The position numbers were made by a program, and so were the translations under genes. Below the pieces are notes generated by a model, which worked only from the letters and a program-made list of their open reading frames with translations, made no database searches and had not been told where the DNA came from. A stretch of DNA of 6,939 nucleotides from Cyclobacteriaceae bacterium. GTDB lineage: Bacteria > Bacteroidota > Bacteroidia > Cytophagales > Cyclobacteriaceae. How positions within the stretch are numbered: position 1 is the stretch's first letter; every line of letters starts with the position of its first letter. The DNA lies in contig JAOUKG010000134.1 in the NCBI GenBank assembly GCA_029882725.1, forward strand, positions 1 through 6,939. Reading direction: 5' to 3'. Positions 1-5,124 of the stretch are shown here, piece after piece.

Positions 1-279
1 GTAGACGCCATGGATGGCGTTGGGGAATTAAAAATTACCATAATCAGAGGAAGTGACTACAGAATATTAATTGACATTGAAGATACAGGCAAGGGAATAG
101 CTAAAAGTAAAATAAAACAAGTTTTCAGGCCTGGTTACACTTCAAAAAAAAGAGGATGGGGCCTTGGATTAGCTTTGGCTAAACGTATTATTGAAAATTA
201 TCACGGAGGTAAAATTTTTGTGAAAAATTCAGAAGAAAATACAGGAACGACTTTTAGAATTGTTTTGCCTTCTCCATAG
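1..279 (+). CDS. Sensor histidine kinase, C-terminal part of ATPase domain (5'-truncated by window edge)
   Basis: The open frame runs in from the left edge with 92 codons before TAG. It covers the end of a GHKL-type (HATPase_c) domain, which binds ATP and phosphorylates the kinase's own histidine. The first residues, VDAM, look like the tail of the N box (NxxxNAxDAM pattern). The G1 box DTGKG follows at visible residues 28-32, then the F-box-like stretch VFRPGYTSKK at 41-50, and the G2 box GWGLGLALAK at 52-61. The ATG at position 10 lies inside this domain and is not a start. The wording of the F/G2 region is typical of sensor kinases common in Bacteroidota. The sensor region, the phospho-accepting histidine and any partner regulator lie outside the window, so the signal is unknown. 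No response regulator follows, and the next gene is atpD behind its own promoter. Confidence 0.9.
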   Translation, partial: VDAMDGVGELKITIIRGSDYRILIDIEDTGKGIAKSKIKQVFRPGYTSKKRGWGLGLALAKRIIENYHGGKIFVKNSEENTGTTFRIVLPSP

Positions 280-421
280 TTATCACTATTTCTCAGTTTA
301 TCTTCGTTCCAAAATAAACTTTAATGCATCTTTCTTTACATTTTGTTCCTCATTACAAATCTTATTACAGGAACCGTATTTAAGCCTATTGTAAAAAAGA
401 CTAATGAATTGACAAATCGGT

Positions 422-452
422 TTTGTTTAAAAAAATATAAACCTTACCTTTG
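422..452 (+). promoter_or_regulatory. Bacteroidota-type promoter for atpD-atpC
   Basis: A TTTG at 422-425 is followed by 19 nt and then TACCTTTG at 445-452. This fits the known Bacteroidota sigma-70 consensus (-33 TTTG or TTG, spacer near 19-21, -7 TAnnTTTG) exactly at the -7 box. Transcription would start near 458-460, leaving a leader of roughly 45 nt before the ATG at 503. The leader has only a weak AAGG (489-492) 10 nt from the start codon. The rest of the 280-502 gap is AT-rich and holds no gene I can support. It has only a weak 7-bp AT stem (295-301 with 314-320) after the kinase gene. Confidence 0.75.
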
Positions 453-502
453 CATCCTCAAATTAAAAGCTATCTATTTAATTATCGTAAGGTCACATAT
501 AC

Positions 503-2011
503 ATGGCAAACATAGGTAAAATCACACAAATCATTGGTCCAGTTGTTGACGTTTCATTTGAAACTGAAGGGAACAAAGTACCCAACATATTAGACGCATT
601 GGAAGTTACTCGTCCGGATGGGCAAGTTGTAGTATTGGAATGTCAGCAGCATTTAGGTGAAGACAGAGTAAGAACCATCGCAATGGACAGCACCGAAGGC
701 CTCAGCAGAGGCATGGAGGTTACAGATACCGGCAATAACATAACAATGCCTACAGGAGATGAAATCAACGGTAGATTGTTCAATGTTGTTGGAAAGGCAA
801 TTGACGGAATTGACCAACCAAAAAGTTCTGGTGGGTTGTCCATTCATAGAAGTGCGCCTCGATTTGAAGATTTATCTACTTCTACCGAAGTATTATATAC
901 TGGTATAAAGGTAATTGATTTATTAGAACCTTACGCAAAGGGTGGAAAAATTGGATTATTTGGTGGAGCCGGAGTTGGTAAAACCGTATTAATTCAGGAA
1001 TTAATAAATAACATTGCCAAAGCATATGCAGGATTATCTGTATTTGCAGGTGTTGGCGAAAGAACCCGTGAAGGTAATGACCTTTTGAGGGAGATGATTG
1101 AATCGGGTATTGTACAATACGGTGATGAGTTCATGGAATCCATGGAAAAAGGTGGATGGGACTTATCCAAAGTTGATAAAGAGAAATTAAAAGAATCAAA
1201 AGCGACATTTGTATTTGGACAGATGAACGAACCTCCTGGAGCTCGTGCAAGAGTGGCCTTATCAGGTTTGACCATGGCTGAATATTTCCGTGATGGAGAT
1301 GGGCAAGGCAAAGGTCGTGATATCTTATTTTTTATAGATAACATATTCCGTTTCACTCAAGCAGGATCTGAAGTATCAGCTCTTTTAGGAAGGATGCCAT
1401 CGGCGGTTGGATACCAACCTACACTTGCTACTGAAATGGGACTTATGCAAGAAAGGATTACATCTACTAAGCATGGCTCAATTACATCTGTTCAGGCTGT
1501 TTACGTACCTGCCGATGACCTTACTGACCCTGCACCAGCAACAACATTCTCTCACCTTGATGCTACCACTGTACTTTCAAGAAAGATTTCAGAATTAGGT
1601 ATTTATCCTGCGGTGGATCCTTTGGATTCTACTTCAAGGATTCTTAGTGAAGAAGTTGTTGGAGCTGAACACTACAAATGTGCACAAGATGTAAAAGAAA
1701 TTTTACAGAGATATAAAGAACTTCAGGATATTATTGCCATTCTTGGTATGGATGAACTTTCTGATGAGGATAAGGAAGTCGTTCACAGAGCCAGAAGGGT
1801 ACAACGTTTCCTTTCTCAGCCATTCCACGTGGCAGAACAATTTACTGGTATCCCCGGAGTATTGGTTGATATTAAAGAAACAATAAAAGGATTCAACATG
1901 ATTATGGATGGTGAGTTAGATCATCTTCCTGAAATGTCATTCAACTTAGTAGGTTCTATTGAAGAAGCTATTGCGAAAGGCGAGAAAATGATGGCTGAAA
2001 TCAATAACTAA
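503..2011 (+). CDS. atpD: F0F1 ATP synthase subunit beta
   Basis: This is the catalytic subunit of the F1 sector. Three copies alternate with alpha on the cytoplasmic side of the inner membrane and make ATP from ADP and phosphate. The beta-barrel domain is about residues 1-80. The Walker A loop GGAGVGKT is at 154-161, the catalytic glutamate is Glu186 in GERTREG, and the Walker B aspartate is Asp279 in DILFFIDN. The highly conserved SALLGRMPSAVGYQPTLA follows near 292-309. The DELSEED lever appears as DELSDED at 417-423. At 502 residues it is about 40 longer than the E. coli protein (460). Most of the excess is an insertion at about 203-236, between EMIESG and FVFGQMNEPPG, plus a few residues at GDGQGKG (265-271). 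From what I recall of the family, such an insertion is common in Bacteroidota. The start gives the usual N-terminus (MANIGKITQIIGPVVDV). atpC follows after 7 nt, so the two are co-transcribed. No other ATP synthase subunit gene is in the window. Confidence 0.98.
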   Translation: MANIGKITQIIGPVVDVSFETEGNKVPNILDALEVTRPDGQVVVLECQQHLGEDRVRTIAMDSTEGLSRGMEVTDTGNNITMPTGDEINGRLFNVVGKAIDGIDQPKSSGGLSIHRSAPRFEDLSTSTEVLYTGIKVIDLLEPYAKGGKIGLFGGAGVGKTVLIQELINNIAKAYAGLSVFAGVGERTREGNDLLREMIESGIVQYGDEFMESMEKGGWDLSKVDKEKLKESKATFVFGQMNEPPGARARVALSGLTMAEYFRDGDGQGKGRDILFFIDNIFRFTQAGSEVSALLGRMPSAVGYQPTLATEMGLMQERITSTKHGSITSVQAVYVPADDLTDPAPATTFSHLDATTVLSRKISELGIYPAVDPLDSTSRILSEEVVGAEHYKCAQDVKEILQRYKELQDIIAILGMDELSDEDKEVVHRARRVQRFLSQPFHVAEQFTGIPGVLVDIKETIKGFNMIMDGELDHLPEMSFNLVGSIEEAIAKGEKMMAEINN

Positions 2012-2018
2012 CAATAGT

Positions 2019-2261
2019 ATGGATCTAGAAATAGTTACACCGGAAAAAAAAGTATTTGAGGGAGAAGTACAATCTGTTACTTTCCCTGGATCTGACGGTA
2101 GCTTTCAAATCCTTAACGACCACGCTGCTTTAATTTCCTCTTTAAAAGAGGGGTATGTGGTATATAAAGATAGAAATGGAGAGCATGAGGTTGAAATTAC
2201 CGGTGGTATGGTTGAGGTTTTAAACAATCAGGTAATTGTTCTGGCCGAAGGAGTACTTTGA
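2019..2261 (+). CDS. atpC: F0F1 ATP synthase subunit epsilon, short form
   Basis: Epsilon sits on the central stalk with gamma and couples it to the c-ring. The 80 residues make up only the N-terminal beta-sandwich domain. The family signature PGSDGSFQILNDHAALIS lies at 23-40, and the strands continue to the C-terminal VIVLAEGVL. The usual bacterial protein has about 130-140 residues and adds two C-terminal helices, which can insert into F1 and inhibit ATP hydrolysis. Those helices are absent here, and the frame ends in a normal TGA with no continuation visible downstream. Short epsilons of this kind are known in Bacteroidota and Chlorobi, so this is probably native rather than a truncation. 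The inference is that epsilon autoinhibition does not operate in this enzyme. The gene begins 7 nt after atpD and is followed 24 nt later by a terminator hairpin, so atpD-atpC forms a closed two-gene unit. Confidence 0.95.
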   Translation: MDLEIVTPEKKVFEGEVQSVTFPGSDGSFQILNDHAALISSLKEGYVVYKDRNGEHEVEITGGMVEVLNNQVIVLAEGVL

Positions 2262-2284
2262 TTAAGTAAAGTAGAAATATTTAT

Positions 2285-2327
2285 AAAAAAAAGGAAAGGG
2301 CATCTGATGATGCCCTTTCCTTTTTTT
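2285..2327. terminator. Intrinsic terminator, probably bidirectional, between convergent units
   Basis: GGAAAGGGCATC (2293-2304) pairs perfectly with GATGCCCTTTCC (2309-2320) around a 4-nt loop TGAT, and seven T's follow (2321-2327). A run of eight A's precedes the stem (2285-2292), so the opposite strand also reads as a GC-rich hairpin followed by a U-tract. It lies 24 nt past the atpC stop. It also lies about 50 nt past the stop of the minus-strand 99-aa gene, so it can serve both. Confidence 0.93.
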
Positions 2328-2373
2328 ATGTTACTAGCTGTATTTTTCATTTTAGAGTAATCTCTACAGCCAA

Positions 2374-2673
2374 TTAGTTCTTGTCCTTGGAAAATCTCTT
2401 AAACATCTTTTTTTCAAACTCCCAAAAAAACGAAAACTTCCTAAACAGGAAACCGTAAAACAATAGTATTACATTATACACAGGGAGTATCAGAATATAA
2501 TAGAGAGTGGTAAAAACCCATGAAGGATTTTCACCATTTGTGAATAAATGTATTACAGGTTTTTTTAAAAATACAATCGTTGTTCCTGTCAAGGCAAAAA
2601 CCAACAGTATTACTAAAACTTCCATTTTAGATTTTAACTTCCATCTCCCTTTAAGCTTATTAAGAAAACCCAA
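2374..2673 (-). CDS. Small two-helix membrane protein of unknown function (DUF6787-like)
   Basis: This is a 99-residue basic protein with two hydrophobic spans, about 18-36 (VLVILLVFALTGTTIVF) and 52-75 (WVFTTLYYILILPVYNVILL). The N-terminus is positively charged (KLKGRWKLKSK) and the tail is aromatic and basic (FSFFWEFEKKMFKRFSK). Positive charge at both ends suggests both termini are cytoplasmic with a short outer loop carrying NGENPS. The pattern (LKxRWKL, FALTGT, a second helix, then FSFFWEFEKKM) resembles, from memory, a small Bacteroidota membrane family listed as DUF6787. I could not check this and no function is known to me. The chosen start is TTG, 6 nt after the synthase stop and in the same frame. 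The only later Met is residue 17, which would remove the conserved basic N-terminus. It is the last gene of the prfC unit. Confidence 0.72.
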   Translation of the reverse strand: MGFLNKLKGRWKLKSKMEVLVILLVFALTGTTIVFLKKPVIHLFTNGENPSWVFTTLYYILILPVYNVILLFYGFLFRKFSFFWEFEKKMFKRFSKDKN

Positions 2674-2679
2674 TTTTGT

Positions 2680-3372
2680 TTATGGTTTAACTATCTGATA
2701 ATTTTCCATAAATCTATTGTAATTTAAGGGAGCTTCAAAAACAACTTTTTCTTTTTTAACAGGGTGAATAAAAGAAATTTGCCCGGCATGTAAGGCTATT
2801 TCACCTTCGTAATCCGCTAATTTCCTGGCCCCGTATTTTTTATCACCTAAAATAGGACTTCCAATTGCTGCCAATTGAACACGTATTTGATGTGGACGTC
2901 CTGTTTGAGGGTGCACTTCAACTAAAGAATACCCCTTAAAAATAGAAAGTACAGAATAATTTAAAACTGACTTTTTTGAGTTCTTTTTTTCCTTGACATA
3001 GGCTTTGGAAACATTTTCACTGGGATCTTTCAACAACCAATGAGTTAAACAATCTGTTTCTAATTCAGGAGCCTTTTCTACCAGGGCATAATAGACCTTC
3101 TTCACCTCATTTTCCTGAAACATCTTGTTAAGACGTTCAAGGCTTTTAGATGTTTTTGCTAAAACCATAACACCACTAACAGGCCTATCAAGTCTGTGCG
3201 GTAGGCCACAAAATATGTTCCCCGGTTTATTGTGTTTTTTACGGATATACTCTTTGGCCCAATCTACAACGGACTGGTCGCCTGTTCTATCTCCTTGACT
3301 CAACCAGCCAGCAGGTTTTCTGATGACGAGAAGGTGATTATCTTCGAAAATTACTGAGGGGCTATTTTTCAA
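2680..3372 (-). CDS. RluA-family RNA pseudouridine synthase
   Basis: The enzyme converts specific uridines in rRNA or tRNA to pseudouridine in the cytoplasm. The catalytic motif is HRLDRPVSG at residues 59-67 with the nucleophile Asp62. The second family motif, HPQTGRPHQIRVQLA (154-168), is followed by GSPILGDKKYGA (171-182). The protein opens directly into the catalytic domain (IFEDNHLLVIRKPAGWLSQGD at about 8-28) and has no N-terminal S4 RNA-binding domain, unlike RluC and RluD. Its 230 residues are normal for the S4-lacking RluA/TruC-like group. The target site cannot be read from the sequence, so I give no symbol. The start is TTG at 3372-3370, overlapping the prfC stop as TTGA. The frame has a stop at 3396-3394 and no ATG or GTG between it and this TTG, so a TTG or rarer start is unavoidable. 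The overlap points to translational coupling with prfC. Confidence 0.93.
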   Translation of the reverse strand: MKNSPSVIFEDNHLLVIRKPAGWLSQGDRTGDQSVVDWAKEYIRKKHNKPGNIFCGLPHRLDRPVSGVMVLAKTSKSLERLNKMFQENEVKKVYYALVEKAPELETDCLTHWLLKDPSENVSKAYVKEKKNSKKSVLNYSVLSIFKGYSLVEVHPQTGRPHQIRVQLAAIGSPILGDKKYGARKLADYEGEIALHAGQISFIHPVKKEKVVFEAPLNYNRFMENYQIVKP

Positions 3373-4943
3373 AATTCTGATGTAAAGTGAAATTCAATAT
3401 CGGGAAAATTATCCATTACCATGCCTAACCAAGCTTTAGATTCAGCCATAAATACTAGCTTTCCATCTTTATCTTTGGCAATATGCCTACTTTTTGAGCT
3501 GATAAAGGACTTTAATTTTTGGGGATCTTTGGACGAAATCCAACATGCCTTATACAAGTTTGTTGAAACAAAATTGGCCGTGGCCCCATATTCGTGCTTT
3601 AATCTGTACTGTATTACTTCAAATTGGAGAATTCCTACAGTTCCGACTACTTTTTTATTACCAAGTTCAAAACTAAACAACTGAGCAAGACCTTCTTCCA
3701 TAAGTTGGCTAAGCCCTTTCTCTAGTTGCTTGGTTTTCATTGCGTCTTTATTGATTACTTCCTTGAAAATTTCAGGAGAAAAAGACGGGATTCCTTTAAA
3801 TGTACCAATGTCTTTATCTGATAAAGTATCACCAATTTTAAGGTTTCCGGTATCATATAAACCTACAATATCTCCTGGCCATGCTTCATCAATTGTTTCC
3901 CTGTCTTGGGCCATAAAAGCTGTTGCATTCGAAAAACGCATACTCTTTTTGGTTCGGGAGTGAAGATAATTATTTCCTCTGTTAAATTTTCCTGAACAAA
4001 CCCTAAGAAAGGCAATCCTGTTTCTATGACGCGGATCCATATTAGCGTGGATTTTAAATATAAAACCTGAAAAATCTTTTTGTGCAGGCTCTATCTTGAA
4101 ATCGTCGGTTTCTCTGGCAAGGGGTGTTGGAGCAATTTCCACAAAACAATCAAGTAATTCCTTAACGCCGAAGTTATTTACTGCACTACCAAAAAACACA
4201 GGAACAATATCCCTGACTTGGTATTCCTCTTTGGAAAAAGGTGGATATACGCCATCAATTAGTTCAACATCACTTCTGAGTTGGTCTGCCGCTGATTTCC
4301 CAATTAATTTATCCAAACGCTCATCTGATAAATCTTTGATGACCACACCTTCTTCAATTTCTTTCTTCTTCGCTTCAAATAAAATAAGGCTTTCAGTAAA
4401 TAGATTATAAACTCCCTTGAAACTTTTTCCTATACCAATAGGCCACGATAAAGGTCTTACATTAATATTGAGTTTGGTTTCGATTTCATCCAATAATTCG
4501 AAAGGATCCCTACCCTCTCTGTCCATTTTATTAATGAAGGAGATCACAGGGGTTTTTCTCATTGTACAAACCTCCATCAGCTTTTCAGTTTGAGTTTCTA
4601 CTCCTTTCACACAATCAATAACCATGATAACGCTATCTACAGCCGTTAGTGTACGATAAGTATCTTCTGCAAAATCCTGGTGACCAGGAGTATCGAGGAT
4701 ATTGATTTTATATTTATTATAATCGAACCCCATTACAGAGGTAGCCACAGAAATACCTCTCTGCTTTTCTATTTCCATCCAGTCGGACCGGGCATGCATT
4801 TTAATTTTATTGGACTTAACCGCACCTGCAGATTGAATAGCACCTCCAAAAAGAAGCAATTTTTCTGTAAGTGTTGTTTTTCCTGCATCCGGGTGACTTA
4901 TAATCCCGAAAGTTCTACGTCTTTCAATCTCTTCGTTAATCAT
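3369..4943 (-). CDS. prfC: Peptide chain release factor 3 (RF3 GTPase)
   Basis: RF3 is a translational GTPase that recycles RF1 and RF2 from the ribosome after peptide release. The G domain (about 1-275) shows G1 HPDAGKTT at 17-24, the switch I region QRGISVATSV at 61-70, G3 DTPGH at 84-88 and G4 NKMD at 138-141. The text SDWMEIEKQRGIS and FNKMD-type surroundings (SFINKMDREGRDPFELLDE) set RF3 apart from EF-G and LepA. A beta-barrel domain II (about 295-380) and the RF3-specific C-terminal domain (about 385-524) follow, ending in the typical FPDIEFHFTSEF. Its 524 residues are close to the E. coli protein (529). The ATG at 4943 gives the expected N-terminus. It is the first gene of a minus-strand unit with the pseudouridine synthase (4-nt overlap) and the small membrane protein, and a promoter lies just upstream. 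Confidence 0.97.
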   Translation of the reverse strand: MINEEIERRRTFGIISHPDAGKTTLTEKLLLFGGAIQSAGAVKSNKIKMHARSDWMEIEKQRGISVATSVMGFDYNKYKINILDTPGHQDFAEDTYRTLTAVDSVIMVIDCVKGVETQTEKLMEVCTMRKTPVISFINKMDREGRDPFELLDEIETKLNINVRPLSWPIGIGKSFKGVYNLFTESLILFEAKKKEIEEGVVIKDLSDERLDKLIGKSAADQLRSDVELIDGVYPPFSKEEYQVRDIVPVFFGSAVNNFGVKELLDCFVEIAPTPLARETDDFKIEPAQKDFSGFIFKIHANMDPRHRNRIAFLRVCSGKFNRGNNYLHSRTKKSMRFSNATAFMAQDRETIDEAWPGDIVGLYDTGNLKIGDTLSDKDIGTFKGIPSFSPEIFKEVINKDAMKTKQLEKGLSQLMEEGLAQLFSFELGNKKVVGTVGILQFEVIQYRLKHEYGATANFVSTNLYKACWISSKDPQKLKSFISSKSRHIAKDKDGKLVFMAESKAWLGMVMDNFPDIEFHFTSEF

Positions 4944-4965
4944 GTCATTATGAATAATAAAAGTG

Positions 4966-4973
4966 CAAAGGTA
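4966..4973 (-). promoter_or_regulatory. -7 element of the prfC promoter
   Basis: On the minus strand this reads TACCTTTG, a perfect TAnnTTTG box, and with the next two bases gives TACCTTTGCA, identical to the atpD promoter at 445-454. It lies 22 nt before the prfC ATG, so the leader would be only about 15 nt. No good -33 TTTG sits at 19-21 nt. The nearest TG pairs are at about 16 and 24 nt, so the upstream element is weak. Confidence 0.6.
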
Positions 4974-5037
4974 AGAATATTAGTAATGACACTATAACAT
5001 CAGGCCAAAATGAATTGAAAATATTTTACAATAAATA

Positions 5038-5050
5038 TGACACTTTGTCA
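5038..5050. repeat. Short inverted repeat TGACA-N3-TGTCA upstream of dnaK
   Basis: TGACA (5038-5042), CTT, TGTCA (5046-5050) is a perfect 5-bp dyad about 75 nt before the dnaK ATG. The same half-site occurs twice more nearby, as TGTCATTA (4943-4950, at the prfC start) and TAATGACA (4984-4991), which form an 8-bp inverted pair with each other. It could be a regulator site in the divergent region, but the sites are short and may be chance. Confidence 0.3.
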
Positions 5051-5085
5051 GAAATCAACTTTTGGCATACACCTTGATAAATCAA
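5044..5085 (+). promoter_or_regulatory. Tentative dnaK promoter region with overlapping dyad
   Basis: TTTG at 5044-5047 is followed after 20 nt by TACACCTTG (5068-5076), an imperfect version of TAnnTTTG. This is the best-spaced promoter candidate I can find for dnaK. A perfect dyad TTGAT-AA-ATCAA (5074-5085) overlaps its downstream end, where a repressor could act. No CIRCE element (TTAGCACTC-N9-GAGTGCTAA), the HrcA operator, is visible between 4944 and 5124. The leader to the ATG at 5125 is A-rich without a Shine-Dalgarno sequence, as is usual in Bacteroidota. Confidence 0.35.
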
Positions 5086-5124
5086 AGTGAAATAGAAACA
5101 ATTAATTACTAATATATAATAGTC

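Noticed and set aside
10..279. An independent 89-aa gene starting at the ATG at position 10
   Set aside because: The frame is open to the window edge, and the residues before the ATG (VDA) fit the kinase N box. This is the tail of a larger kinase.
295..320. Inverted repeat AGTTTAT/ATAAACT with a 12-nt loop as a terminator for the kinase gene
   Set aside because: The stem is 7 bp and nearly all A-T, the loop is long and no T-run follows. It is too weak to call.
994..1356. 120-codon open frame on the minus strand, antisense to atpD
   Set aside because: It lies fully inside the highly conserved atpD, has no promoter or recognisable motif and has an unnatural composition. It is a shadow of the real gene.
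4680..4997. 105-codon + strand open frame overlapping the prfC start and its promoter
   Set aside because: It is antisense to the conserved RF3 G domain, with no leader or motif. It is a shadow frame.
4944..5124. A CIRCE/HrcA operator in front of dnaK
   Set aside because: I searched for TTAGCACTC and GAGTGCTAA by eye and found neither, nor a 9-nt-spaced dyad of that type.
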